From: Paenibacillus allorhizosphaerae
GTDB taxonomy: Bacteria; Bacillota; Bacilli; Paenibacillales; NBRC-103111
Length of the DNA: 64,000 nt
Direction: 5' to 3'
Assembly (NCBI RefSeq): GCF_910594985.1
Contig: NZ_CAJVCE010000006.1
Span: forward strand, 186,001 to 250,000
This document shows positions 52,529-61,378 of this stretch, in pieces; the first letter of the stretch is position 1, and every line of letters begins with the position of its first letter. The position numbers and the translations under genes were made by a program. The notes below the pieces were generated by a model. That model saw only the letters and a program-made list of their open reading frames with translations, ran no database searches and was not told where the DNA came from.

Positions 52529-55500
52529 TCAATAGTTGACGTAGCTTACGTACAAATCGACCGTCGCATAAGTGGAGGCGGCGAGGCTTGAATCGACCGC
52601 TGCGATGCGGACCGAGAGTCGGTCGCCGGCTTGAAACGCCGCATTGTCCGTCGGCGCCGCCAGCTTCGGATTGGCGGAAGAGGACGGGCCGGCGATGCCG
52701 CTCACCCAGACGGAGCCGTTTTTCAACAGGTCGAACGTGAAAGCGGCGGAAGTTCCGGGCGCGTTGACATGAACGGCATAGCGGACGAGCGATCCGGCTT
52801 GCGGCAGCACGTATTCCTGGGACGGGTGGTTTTCCGCTCGCTTCATGACCGTCCCCGCCGAACTGGGCAAGCCTGGAGCATAAAAATGCAGCGTATCGCC
52901 CGCTTTGGCCGGACTAACCCAACGGGCGCCGTCCCATACGACCGGCTCCCCGAGATCGGTGTCGAAGTAGGCGTAGCCTTTCTCCGAATTGAACTTTGCC
53001 GGAGCCGGCCGCTCCGCCGTCGTTCCTTTGCGCTTCGCCATGGAGACGCTTTCCGATTCATGATGGCTCTTAAGCATCGCATAAAATTCCGGTTCGACCG
53101 GCGTGCCCGCATTCGCGAAATAGTCAACAAGCGATTTGGCCAGCTTCGTGCCGAGATGGTTGTACCGCAGCGTGTTGTTCATCTGAATAAAATCGTACCT
53201 TGCGAGCAAATCCGGCCGTTCGACGCCGCCCAGGACCGGAGCGTGGATCGTGCAATCGATGAACGAGACGCCGTGCGTCGCACTGAGCGAATACAGCTGC
53301 TTGCCATCGTCGACGGCATCGGCCCGTAAGCGGCAACTCGCGAAGACGAGTTTCCCGCGCATCGGACCGCCTTCGTAGGCGTCGATGCAATTGACGGTGC
53401 AATCGCTCATGTGGACGTCCGCAACCGCCCCCTTGAAATGGCCGAAAAAGTCGCCGCAGTCGACGATGTTGATTTTCGGATACAGCGCATTGGCGTCATC
53501 GTAAGAAGCGGTGCCGAGCGCGTTCAACAAAAAATTGACATGCGTCGTCGATTGCGATGTTTGTGGAGGCACCTTCTCGCCCTGAATATGAGCAAAGCGC
53601 ATATAACAGTTCGGCGTAACCCGGTCCGCGTCGTAGCCCCCCGGCTTGCCGAGATCGTAGCTGAGCGGGTTCGCGATTTCAAGAATGCGCACCCCCTTCT
53701 CCCTGCCGACGACGATGACGTTGCTGAATTCGATCGAGCTCGGGAAAAACAGCCGGGCGTTCGTCGCCGTTATTTTGGAAAAGGAGGCGATCTTCATGAT
53801 TCGGCATATACCGGTCGGGTTCGGAACGCCGGTATAATCGAAAATGAAGTCGTCTATTTTGATGGATCGGCCGTAGCCGATCGGGTATTTGTAGTCGAAG
53901 TTGGCGGGGACGCTGTACAGCGCGACCGCCTCCGCGGTACCGCTCGTCAAGACGAGCCGGCAGCCTGTTAAGCGGATGTTACCGTCCCACTTCGCCCCGT
54001 AGTCGTTGCGAAAATCGATGAAGCGCGTGCCGAACCGCCTCGTATTCTCGATGAACAGATCGCCGCCCCCGGTCAGCGTAAAGCCTTTGTAACCAATCTC
54101 GGAATCTTTCACGTACAGGTTCCAGCAGTGGAAATGGACGTCGACCCGGTTCAGCCGGCACCCTTCGATGCGGAAATTTTTAAACAAATTGGTGCCGAAC
54201 ACGCCCCAATGCACGTCGCTGCCTTCCGCCGTGACGTTGCGGAACGTGGCGTTCAGCACGCGCGAACCGCCGATGCCGTACGTGCCGGCCGGCACGTCTC
54301 GGTCCGTTCCTACGCGGTCCTGCTCCCAAGGGATGAGCCGCACGTTATCGAGCGTCACGTCGAACACGTTGCTGAAGAAATAAAACCCTTGCCGCGGATC
54401 AAGCGATACGTCGCTTGCCCCCGGTTCCAGGCCGACCCATTGGTTGCGGATCACAGTACGGCTCCGCCGCACCAGAATGCCATTGTGCAAATAAGCACCG
54501 CCCGCGCCCGGGCTTGTCCCCGACAAATAGAACGTTCCGCCGTCGATGATCAGGTAATTGTCGTCACACGGATAAGCGACCAAGGACGTGTAATCTTTAA
54601 ATGTCCAGGCGATGTCTCCGATAAGGCGGCCGTGCTCTTCGACGTAAAAAAACTCCTCGCGATCCCAGCCGTTATGGTCATATCCGTAGCGGACGCCGAT
54701 TTTATCGTTGCGGTCGACAACGAACACGAGGCAGTTTTTATACGGCGCCAGCTCGGAGATCAGTGTCGTTCCCGGCTTCAGCTTGGAGAGCATCGAAGCT
54801 TTCGCGGCGGCATCCAGGACGATCGCCGTTTCGCTTGTGCGGCTTGTAACCCGGAAACGGGGATTCGTTCGCGTATTGAAGCTTTCGTCGATATGGAATT
54901 TGGTGTGGCCCCAGTCCACGTTTGTCTTGATCGCGATTTCATTCGTCGCCTTGATCCAATACTCGCCGCTACGGTTGACGATCGATAGTCCCTTCTCGTT
55001 GGCATAGGCGTGCGCTTTCTTGATCTGCACCCCATCGTCGTTCGTACCGTCGCAGACCGCCCCGAACTGCTTGTACCGGATGCTGTCCCCCGGTAGCAAG
55101 AGGGCTTGCAGCCCGTTCGCCAGCGCGATGACGCCGCCGCCGTCCTCCGGCAGCGCGCTGGCGCCGATCGTGTAGTTCGCCCCGCCCCCGTCGCCCGGCT
55201 CATAATAGCCGGCCGTGCTCGCCAGGAGTCCGTCCGTCAAGCTCGTATCGGCCTGCATCGCCGCCACCGATTCGTACAGCAGATGCAGTACCCCTCCGCT
55301 GAGCGCTTGACCCGGAGGATAGCCGGGGCCGCCCCCGTTTGGGCCGTATGTGGCGCCGGCCACGCTAGCTCCTGTGCCGTAGACGCTGCCCGTAACGGAC
55401 GACGACTGGGCGGCGATACTTTGAAAGGACAAGACGGACTGCGCAGCCAAGGCGGCACCGGCGATTCCGAAAGCCGACAGCAGCTGGCGCCGGGTGACGC

Positions 55501-55540
55501 CGGCCGGGGCATGGTTGTCATGCCGGTTTTGCTCGTTCAT
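52529..55540 (-). CDS. Exported beta-helix (pectate-lyase/tailspike-like) protein with Tat leader
   Basis: 1003 residues. A twin-arginine leader (TRRQLLSAFGIAGAALAAQS, residues 15-34) suggests folded export. A Gly-rich segment leads to a pectate-lyase_3-like start (KQFGAVCDGTNDDGVQIKKA, near 157) and a long right-handed beta-helix (to about 860) with repeated short strands. A tail domain (890-1003) looks like a jelly roll of the collagen-like/C1q type (SLVRYAVHVNAPGTSAAFTF). It may be a polysaccharide lyase or hydrolase, but catalytic residues cannot be assigned. AGGGAGG lies nine bases before the ATG. A TGGTAGCGCTTCCA palindrome lies 190 bases upstream. Confidence 0.8.
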   Translation of the reverse strand: MNEQNRHDNHAPAGVTRRQLLSAFGIAGAALAAQSVLSFQSIAAQSSSVTGSVYGTGASVAGATYGPNGGGPGYPPGQALSGGVLHLLYESVAAMQADTSLTDGLLASTAGYYEPGDGGGANYTIGASALPEDGGGVIALANGLQALLLPGDSIRYKQFGAVCDGTNDDGVQIKKAHAYANEKGLSIVNRSGEYWIKATNEIAIKTNVDWGHTKFHIDESFNTRTNPRFRVTSRTSETAIVLDAAAKASMLSKLKPGTTLISELAPYKNCLVFVVDRNDKIGVRYGYDHNGWDREEFFYVEEHGRLIGDIAWTFKDYTSLVAYPCDDNYLIIDGGTFYLSGTSPGAGGAYLHNGILVRRSRTVIRNQWVGLEPGASDVSLDPRQGFYFFSNVFDVTLDNVRLIPWEQDRVGTDRDVPAGTYGIGGSRVLNATFRNVTAEGSDVHWGVFGTNLFKNFRIEGCRLNRVDVHFHCWNLYVKDSEIGYKGFTLTGGGDLFIENTRRFGTRFIDFRNDYGAKWDGNIRLTGCRLVLTSGTAEAVALYSVPANFDYKYPIGYGRSIKIDDFIFDYTGVPNPTGICRIMKIASFSKITATNARLFFPSSIEFSNVIVVGREKGVRILEIANPLSYDLGKPGGYDADRVTPNCYMRFAHIQGEKVPPQTSQSTTHVNFLLNALGTASYDDANALYPKINIVDCGDFFGHFKGAVADVHMSDCTVNCIDAYEGGPMRGKLVFASCRLRADAVDDGKQLYSLSATHGVSFIDCTIHAPVLGGVERPDLLARYDFIQMNNTLRYNHLGTKLAKSLVDYFANAGTPVEPEFYAMLKSHHESESVSMAKRKGTTAERPAPAKFNSEKGYAYFDTDLGEPVVWDGARWVSPAKAGDTLHFYAPGLPSSAGTVMKRAENHPSQEYVLPQAGSLVRYAVHVNAPGTSAAFTFDLLKNGSVWVSGIAGPSSSANPKLAAPTDNAAFQAGDRLSVRIAAVDSSLAASTYATVDLYVSYVNY

Positions 55541-56281
55541 TATAAAATACCTCCCTCATCCATAAAAATGGGATCTATGTTGGATATCATGATGAACGAT
55601 CGGAAAAGACAGCGAACGATCATAGTGCAACGTGGAAGGTAGGATGTATGAAGCTCGATCCCGCCGGAATCGGAACGCTTGATCCGCGCGTTATCTCTAT
55701 GCCTCCATGAATATATTATTGCATATAAATGGTAGCGCTTCCATATATAACGCTACACAACCTCTGTCTTAAATACGACAAAAAATGGGAAAGCAAAATA
55801 TGAGGCAAAATTGAAGCTGCTCTTCCGAAAAATATGAAACGGCGAAATGCAAAAGGCCATTTGCGCGTGCTTCACCCGTAAGGGATCATAATCAACCATA
55901 GGTTGCTTGTGCTCGCGTCAAATGGCAATAGTTCGCATAAAATTTTTAGCTTCGGTATAACAGAAACCATCTGCCTGGACAATTTTCGATTAACCGAAGA
56001 ATATTTGAACAACGTTATTTCGTTTTCCCAAAATAATTTTATATGCTGGAGGTTTAGCACCGGGTTAACGTCCTTGAGCGATATTCCCAACGCAGACGGA
56101 TCCGCCTTCGCTCCACGGTAAAATCGCCGCCTACCTTGTGTTGTCTATTCGCTGCCGTACAACTGGCCGCAGGCCGCTTGAATGTCAGACCCTTAAATTC
56201 TCTTCTAATGTATGGATCGCTTCTTCGACGGTTTTATTTGTACCAACGGTATAGTATCCACTTCCCACGCTCCCCATGTTG
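55541..56281. other. Intergenic stretch with one operator; no clear gene
   Basis: Apart from the palindrome at 55730-55743, nothing certain is seen. Overlapping frames near 55872-56121 on both strands have no ribosome site or recognised homology. Confidence 0.45.
55730..55743. promoter_or_regulatory. LacI-type operator upstream of beta-helix gene
   Basis: TGGTAGCGCTTCCA is a near-perfect palindrome of the LacI-family class (TGG-N-AGCGCT-N-CCA), flanked by ATATAAA and TATATAA. It lies about 190 bases upstream of 55540. Confidence 0.55.
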
Positions 56282-56542
56282 TTATCTGCTTTTCACTAAG
56301 AGCTCCATGGCTTCTTTGACTACCTGGCTTGTATCTTTTCCTGCCTCTTTTTGCTCTAGAATACATTGCTCCAAGTTGACAGCTACAATATACGCAATGG
56401 CTTTATCGGCCGCGCTGCGAATGGCGGAGAGCTGACTTACAACATCCTTGCAGTTCTTGCCCTCCTCCATCATGTTAAGAACACCTCGAACTTGGCCTTC
56501 CATTCGTTTCAATCTTCTTTTCACATCATCATCATATATCAT
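56282..56542 (-). CDS. cstR: CsoR/CstR-family persulfide-sensing repressor
   Basis: 86 residues. RLKRMEGQVRGVLNMMEEG is the family's N-terminal DNA-contact helix. Cys31 and Cys60 match the two redox cysteines of CstR, and the metal-ligand histidine of copper-sensing CsoR is Asn56 here (NLEQC), so this is the persulfide sensor rather than a copper sensor. It should release DNA when reactive sulfur cross-links its cysteines. Sites of the form ATACCC-N4-GGGTAT precede it and neighbouring sulfur genes. The ribosome site is GGAAGGG. Confidence 0.9.
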   Translation of the reverse strand: MIYDDDVKRRLKRMEGQVRGVLNMMEEGKNCKDVVSQLSAIRSAADKAIAYIVAVNLEQCILEQKEAGKDTSQVVKEAMELLVKSR

Positions 56543-56566
56543 TTACATTCACCCTTCCTTTTTCTT

Positions 56567-56582
56567 ATACATGTATGGGTAT
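56567..56582. promoter_or_regulatory. CstR operator, cstR promoter
   Basis: ATACAT-GTAT-GGGTAT, 25 bases before the cstR start; the right half matches the best site at 60981 exactly, the left half four of six. Confidence 0.6.
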
Positions 56583-56636
56583 ATTATAGCCTTGAATATT
56601 CGCAGCTAACAATAAGGAGTGAATTATTGTTTGGCC

Positions 56637-57116
56637 TTAAATAAACAAGTTTACTTTCCCTTCAGAAGCATCCCCAAAGTAAGCAGCAACTCCGGCATAT
56701 TCGATTCCATCGAGCAGCTCCTCTTTTTGCAAACCCAAAAGGTCCATGGTCATAGTACAAGCCACAAGTTTAACTCCTTGTTCCTGCGCAAGCTCGATCA
56801 ATTGAGGCAAGCTCAGCGCATTATGCTTCTTCATTACGTGCTTAATCATCTGTGGGCCCATTCCGGCAAAGTTCATCTTCGACAGACCAAGCTTATTGGC
56901 ACCACGCGGCATCATTTTGCCGAACATTCTTTCCAGGAAGCCCTTCTTTACAGCAATCGGTTCGTCTTTTCTAAGAGCATTCAAGCCCCAGAAGGTAAAA
57001 AAGATCGTCACCTCATGATCATAGGCGGCAGCCCCGTTCGCGATAATAAAGGCGGCGATTGCCTTATCCAATTCTCCGCTAAAAAGTACAATCGTAGATT
57101 TTTCTTTCTGTGTCAC
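56637..57116 (-). CDS. DsrE/DsrF-like sulfur-relay protein
   Basis: 159 residues of the DsrE-like family (STIVLFSGELDKAIAAFIIA, VTIFFTFWGLNAL, VKLVACTMTMDLLGL with a candidate active Cys). Such proteins transfer persulfide sulfur. The start is placed at GTG 57116, seven bases from GGAGAG; the ATG at 57131 lacks a ribosome site. It lies between the CstR gene and the TusA gene and has its own operator-like site at 57157, so it is part of the sulfur-stress response. Confidence 0.87.
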   Translation of the reverse strand: MTQKEKSTIVLFSGELDKAIAAFIIANGAAAYDHEVTIFFTFWGLNALRKDEPIAVKKGFLERMFGKMMPRGANKLGLSKMNFAGMGPQMIKHVMKKHNALSLPQLIELAQEQGVKLVACTMTMDLLGLQKEELLDGIEYAGVAAYFGDASEGKVNLFI

Positions 57117-57156
57117 GTAACATCTCTCCATTGTTTTATTTTTGATTTATATACAT

Positions 57157-57172
57157 ATACTTGTATAGGTAT
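57157..57172. promoter_or_regulatory. CstR operator, dsrE-like promoter
   Basis: ATACTT-GTAT-AGGTAT, 41 bases before the DsrE-like start; nine of twelve arm bases match ATACCC/GGGTAT. Confidence 0.5.
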
Positions 57173-57350
57173 CGTTTATTTGAAAAATAAAAGGACATTA
57201 ACGTCCTGTATTGTCGATCCATACAAAGCTAGATAAATCAGCTCTTTCTTCCTTACGTGCGGCAATCTATCTATATAAATGTTGATGGCACCGACATAGG
57301 AAAAGGCCCCCTATCAATGCAGGAAAATTAACTATTGGGAAGCATTTCTA

Positions 57351-57384
57351 AAAAAAGAATGACACTTTGATGTCATTCCTTTTT
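57351..57384 (-). terminator. Terminator of the sulfur operon
   Basis: GAATGAC (57357-57363) and GTCATTC (57372-57378) with A/T tracts on both sides, just after the TusA stop at 57390. Confidence 0.8.
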
Positions 57385-57389
57385 CCCTA

Positions 57390-57617
57390 TTAGGCCTTTT
57401 TAATCCAAAATTTAAATACTCCATCTTCTTCAGTATCTTGGACTAATTCATGTCCCGTACTTTTAACCCATGCGGCCAAATCATTTTTAGCCCCTTTATC
57501 TGTGGCATGTACTTCCAAAACCTGCCCCGATTCCAATTCGTCAATTGTCTTTTTTGTCCTTACAATGGGCATAGGACAAGCCAACCCTTTGGCATCCAAT
57601 ACTTTATTACTGTTCAT
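57390..57617 (-). CDS. TusA-family sulfur carrier
   Basis: 75 residues. VLDAKGLACPMPIVRTKKTI carries the persulfide-accepting Cys in the family CPxP motif. It relays sulfane sulfur between rhodanese and other enzymes. The ATG at 57617 follows AAGGAGG. It is 13 bases from the persulfide dioxygenase gene and ends the operon. Confidence 0.92.
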   Translation of the reverse strand: MNSNKVLDAKGLACPMPIVRTKKTIDELESGQVLEVHATDKGAKNDLAAWVKSTGHELVQDTEEDGVFKFWIKKA

Positions 57618-57630
57618 TTTGATTTCCTCC

Positions 57631-58776
57631 TTATTTATCATGAACGGCACAGCGGTTCGGACCAATTTCCATCTCACGCTGCTCCTCTTCATTCGGGTTG
57701 ATTTTACCCATATTGGTTTGACGGATTTCTTGATACGCATTAGGCTGAGGAGGCAGGTTTTCCGTAACGGTCTTACGGAACTCTCCCTCATCTTGCATGT
57801 TTAAGCCTGGGTTATTTCTGTAAAGATCACCTAGACGACCGGATACAAGTCCGCCTGCTCCAAGCTCCGTTACTTTACCGAAATGGGCAGGGAGAACGAT
57901 GAGATCGTCAGATAAATTCTTATAACGGCTGTAAAGCGTCTCACGAAGATCACCGATCCAATCCTGAGCAAGGCCTGCCAGGTCCGGGCGTCCAATCGAT
58001 TCCACAAATAAAATATCTCCGGAAAGCAGGTACTTGTTATCAACGATGAAAGACGTAGAACCAATCGTATGGCCTGGAGAATAGATAGGCTGAACTACGA
58101 TTGCTTCATTGCCCACATAAATATTGTTTCCCTCTTCCAATGGTGTATAGCTAAACGTAACTTCATTCGCATCCTTAGGAGGCAAATGATAGGTTGCTCC
58201 GTATTTCTCTGCCAAAGCACGTCCTCCGGAGATATGGTCGGCATGAAGATGCGTATCGATGGTGTGAATAAGCTTAGCGTTTTTTTCTTTCAGAAAGCTT
58301 TCATATTGATCAATCATCCGGTTCGTGTCGATAATCGCTGCTTCTCCATTTGAGAGCAACATATAGGACAAACAGCCTTTGCCGATGCGAACAAATTGAT
58401 AAAACTCTCCCCCGCCGGACAGGTCGGCTACCTTCACCGGCTCAAGATATTCACTCCATGATTTCATGCCGCCTTCAAGATAAGACACATTGCTTCTCCC
58501 TGCTTCCGCAATTTGTTCGGCAACAAATATGGAAGAACCCTCTTTGGCACAAACTACCAGTACATCTTTACCATTCGGAATTTTTTCAAGTGCCGGATCC
58601 ACTCCATCGATCAGATCAAAGTACGGGATGTTGATGATTTCAACACTTTGTCCTTCGATTTTCCAATCCATAAAATCCGTTTCATTGCGCACATCCAGGA
58701 TAAATAATTGTTCATTGTTAAGAATTTTTCTTGTCACTTCTTTGGCATTCATTTTTCGAATCATGCTGGTCGTCAT
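57631..58776 (-). CDS. Rhodanese-metallo-beta-lactamase fusion (persulfide dioxygenase)
   Basis: 381 residues. A rhodanese domain (about 1-105, with [11 protein letters not shown] active Cys) precedes a metallo-beta-lactamase domain (115-360) with [15 protein letters not shown] and LLSGDILF metal motifs of the ETHE1 persulfide dioxygenase type. The order is the reverse of CstB (dioxygenase first). It oxidises persulfides to sulfite/thiosulfate in the cytoplasm using iron and oxygen (family knowledge). The ATG at 58776 follows AGGAGAG. It is in the TauE-to-TusA operon. Confidence 0.9.
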   Translation of the reverse strand: MTTSMIRKMNAKEVTRKILNNEQLFILDVRNETDFMDWKIEGQSVEIINIPYFDLIDGVDPALEKIPNGKDVLVVCAKEGSSIFVAEQIAEAGRSNVSYLEGGMKSWSEYLEPVKVADLSGGGEFYQFVRIGKGCLSYMLLSNGEAAIIDTNRMIDQYESFLKEKNAKLIHTIDTHLHADHISGGRALAEKYGATYHLPPKDANEVTFSYTPLEEGNNIYVGNEAIVVQPIYSPGHTIGSTSFIVDNKYLLSGDILFVESIGRPDLAGLAQDWIGDLRETLYSRYKNLSDDLIVLPAHFGKVTELGAGGLVSGRLGDLYRNNPGLNMQDEGEFRKTVTENLPPQPNAYQEIRQTNMGKINPNEEEQREMEIGPNRCAVHDK

Positions 58777-58837
58777 CTTGAACTCTCCTATCTCAATATG
58801 CTCTTTGCCTGCAGGCATCTTTTTCGAATGATCTAGA

Positions 58838-59410
58838 TTAATCCTTTTCCACTTCGCCTGTCCACTCCCTCATTCCGGGCAGCACATTTTTGACTTTTGT
58901 AAAGCCTTTTTCAGCTAAGGTTTGACAAGCCATATCACTACGGCTACCGGTACGGCATACGATGAAATACTCCTCATCGGGGTTCAACTCTTGCATTCGT
59001 TGCTCTAGCTCTCCTGCAGGAATGGATTTCGCTCCTGGCAGACGACCGAATGCATACTCTGCCGGTTCACGGACATCCAAAATGTTTATTTTCTCTCCAC
59101 CAGCCAATTTCGACTTGATCTCATCAAGTGAAGCCGTATGGGGATACTTGGCTTCCGTCTTCACTTCAGACGGGTCAGCCTTACGGATAAAATGACGATA
59201 CACTTCGCCTTCTTCCTTTAATCCGATATACTGATGCCCTGTGCGCTTGGCCCAGCTTTGAAGATCAGCAACGGAGCCTTTATCTGTTGCTCTTACCTCC
59301 AGAACCTCTCCTGTGTTTAACTCTTCCATGGCTTTTTTGGTACGAACCACTGGCATGGGACATGCCAAGCCTTCACATTCCAAAGTTCGATCTGCTTGAA
59401 GTGTGCTCAT
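58838..59410 (-). CDS. TusA-rhodanese fusion protein
   Basis: 190 residues. A TusA domain (8-78; [18 protein letters not shown]) is joined to a rhodanese domain (90-188; [22 protein letters not shown] with the active Cys). It resembles the CstA-type sulfur carriers of staphylococci. It should pass sulfane sulfur from thiosulfate or persulfide to the dioxygenase. AAAGGGTGG precedes the ATG. Gaps to neighbours are 61 and 26 bases. Confidence 0.9.
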   Translation of the reverse strand: MSTLQADRTLECEGLACPMPVVRTKKAMEELNTGEVLEVRATDKGSVADLQSWAKRTGHQYIGLKEEGEVYRHFIRKADPSEVKTEAKYPHTASLDEIKSKLAGGEKINILDVREPAEYAFGRLPGAKSIPAGELEQRMQELNPDEEYFIVCRTGSRSDMACQTLAEKGFTKVKNVLPGMREWTGEVEKD

Positions 59411-59436
59411 GTTACGCCACCCTTTCTAGGGTATCA

Positions 59437-59742
59437 TTATTTTCGAAATTTCACTTGTCCAGGCCACACGGACATACCACCCGGCATATTGACCACTTTG
59501 TAACCCAAAGCCGAGAGATAATCGCAAGCCATCCTGCTGCGGTTCCCGCTGCGACAGACAACAATGGTTTCTTCGTCTTTACTCAGCTCGTTGTGTCTTG
59601 CTTCCAACTCGCCCAAAGGGATGTGCTTAGCTTCGGGAATGTGACCGGATTCCCATTCTTCATGCTCCCGAACATCGAGAATTTCGAATTTTTCTCCCCT
59701 TTTTTTTCTTTCCGCTACTTCATGAGGCAATTGTTCACGCAT
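59437..59742 (-). CDS. Single-domain rhodanese
   Basis: 101 residues. ILDVREHEEWESGHIPEAKH and VCRSGNRSRMAC form the rhodanese core with the active-site Cys loop CRSGNR. It transfers sulfane sulfur from thiosulfate or persulfide. GGAGG precedes the ATG at 59742. It lies 13 bases after the TauE/SafE gene. Confidence 0.92.
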   Translation of the reverse strand: MREQLPHEVAERKKRGEKFEILDVREHEEWESGHIPEAKHIPLGELEARHNELSKDEETIVVCRSGNRSRMACDYLSALGYKVVNMPGGMSVWPGQVKFRK

Positions 59743-59755
59743 GGTATCTCCTCCG

Positions 59756-60531
59756 TTAGGTTAAAATATCAATCCATATTTTTATGACAGTAGCCATAAT
59801 AAGAGCGGCCAATATCCATTGAAGAACTTTCGTATTCAGCTTCTTACTAATTTTCGCTCCGATCGGTGAAGCAATTGTACTGGCCACGACCATAACGATG
59901 GACGGGATCAGAAGCATATGGCCACCCATCAATTTCCCTACCGTGGATCCGATAGAAGAAATGAAGGTAATAGCGAGCGATGAAGCAATGGCCACACGAG
60001 TCGGTATTTTCAAAATGACTAACATGACCGGAACCGTAATAAACGCTCCTGCCGCTCCGACGATTCCGGAAAGAATCCCGATAACGGCAGCCAATATGGC
60101 AGCGAGCGGCTTATTAAACTGCAGTTTTTTATAATCAGCATCCTCGTTGGCTTTCTTGGGCAGAAACATCATAATTCCGGCAACGAGCGCAAGGATGGCA
60201 TAAACAAGATTGATTGCATCATCCGGCAGGAATTTAGACCCGTATCCCCGAAGCTTCCAACAACAATCGCGATACCCATGGATAAAACCAGGGATTTATT
60301 AATGTAACCGCCTTTGCGGAAAGCGAACATACCTGCTAATGTTGTGAAAAATACTTGAACTGCGCTGATGGCTGATACCTCTTGAGCCGTGAAGGCTAGA
60401 AATCCTAAAGCCGGCGGGATATAGAGCAGCATCGGATACTTGATAATGGACCCGCCGATACCGACCATCCCTGAAATTAAAGAACCGACAAAACCGATTA
60501 CGAAGAGCGTGATAATCCAACCGATATCCAT
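59756..60531 (-). pseudogene. TauE/SafE sulfite/sulfur anion exporter, frameshifted
   Basis: Two overlapping frames make one protein of about 258 residues. Residues 1-96 ([20 protein letters not shown] ... VVGSFG) are in one frame; the rest ([20 protein letters not shown] ... IKIWIDILT) is in another. Adding one G to the four-G run at 60246-60249 restores [14 protein letters not shown], as expected for the family. The product would be a membrane exporter of sulfite or related anions with about eight helices. The break may be a real mutation, a phase-variable tract or a sequencing error. It has a good ribosome site and heads the operon. Confidence 0.88.
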
Positions 60532-60577
60532 AGCGACTCCTTTCCTGGGATAGTTTGTTCATTTATTGGTACCCCTA

Positions 60578-60593
60578 ATACCCAACGGGGTAT
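60578..60593. promoter_or_regulatory. CstR operator, sulfur operon promoter
   Basis: ATACCC-AACG-GGGTAT, a perfect six-base inverted repeat 47 bases before the TauE/SafE start. Confidence 0.75.
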
Positions 60594-60614
60594 TATTTTA
60601 AGTAAAAAAAATTG

Positions 60615-60971
60615 TTATGGTTTAAGGATGGTTCTTACCAAATTGTTAAGCTGGACCTTTGATTCAAATCCTGTAATTGTCCCCACCTCTTTACCATGTT
60701 TAAAAAATTTTAGAGTTGGAATACTCATAACCTGATAGCTTCTGGCTGCCTTCCGATTTAAATCGACGTTTGCCTTTACTATCGTGATCTTATCACCAAA
60801 TTCGTCATCAAGTTCGTTTAAAACAGGAGATAGCATTAGGCAAGGTCCGTACCACTCGGCATAAAAATTAACAATCTCCAACTTGTTGGGATCTAGAACA
60901 ACTAGGTTGAAGGTTTGATTACTTACATTTCTAGATGGCCATAATAAAAGCATTCCTTTCATTATTTTCAT
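60615..60971 (-). CDS. Thioredoxin-fold protein with altered active site
   Basis: 118 residues. IVNFYAEWYGPCLMLSPVL matches thioredoxin except that the first active-site Cys of WCGPC is Tyr, leaving YGPC. The cis-proline region (MSIPTLKFFKHGKEVG) is normal. With one Cys it cannot form the usual disulfide, so it may act as a monothiol, or be decaying. The N-terminal dozen residues are unlike the family and no proper ribosome site sets the start; AAAGGA precedes an out-of-frame ATG that stops at once. A CstR site sits 10 bases upstream. Confidence 0.7.
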   Translation of the reverse strand: MKIMKGMLLLWPSRNVSNQTFNLVVLDPNKLEIVNFYAEWYGPCLMLSPVLNELDDEFGDKITIVKANVDLNRKAARSYQVMSIPTLKFFKHGKEVGTITGFESKVQLNNLVRTILKP

Positions 60972-60980
60972 TAAATACTT

Positions 60981-60996
60981 ATACCCGTATGGGTAT
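60981..60996. promoter_or_regulatory. CstR operator, thioredoxin promoter
   Basis: ATACCC-GTAT-GGGTAT, the best-formed of the four sites, just upstream of the thioredoxin-like gene. Confidence 0.75.
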
Positions 60997-61215
60997 GTTG
61001 ATACTATAACTCATTTTGATTTCTTCGTCAACACTAAGCATTAAGGAGAATATCTTGATTTTTCGTCGCTTATGGTGCGAGTTATGTCCTCATTCACTTC
61101 AAGACTTGTAGGGAATGAGTCAAGTTCTTGTCAATTTCGGGAATAGGATCAGGTTCACACAAAATCCGCGATTTACGCGGCAATGAATGAGATAATGTTC
61201 TTGTCACCCGACAAA

Positions 61216-61252
61216 TTAAAAAGATGACTCCTGATAAATTCAGAAGTCATCG
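61216..61252 (-). terminator. Terminator of the FAD oxidoreductase gene
   Basis: GATGACTCCTGA (61223-61234) pairs with TCAGAAGTCATC (61240-61251) with one mismatch; the minus strand runs into TTTTTAATT. Confidence 0.75.
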
Positions 61253-61378
61253 ATTGACACTTAGATCTAAGGTCTTTTTTGATAGATAGTCCATACCGGG
61301 CCCTAGTTCGAGTTCAAGGACTGGGCGTACGGCCTTTTCTTACTCGATTGCAATCATCGTTTTATGGCTCGAACCGGT

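Larger units (their letters stand above)
60972..61378. repeat. Intergenic region with repeat family B and operator
   Basis: No gene. GGGAATGAGTCAAGTTCTTG (from 61111), a CCGCG/CGCGG-type stem (61166-61179) and AATGTTCTTGTC (61194-61205) form a direct-repeat unit of family B. Confidence 0.55.

Noticed and set aside
54128-54988. 286-codon plus-strand frame inside the beta-helix gene
   Set aside because: No ribosome site or family features; explained by codon bias of the minus-strand gene.
55872-56121. Opposed 72-codon frames as small genes
   Set aside because: No ribosome sites, no recognisable homology and mutual overlap.
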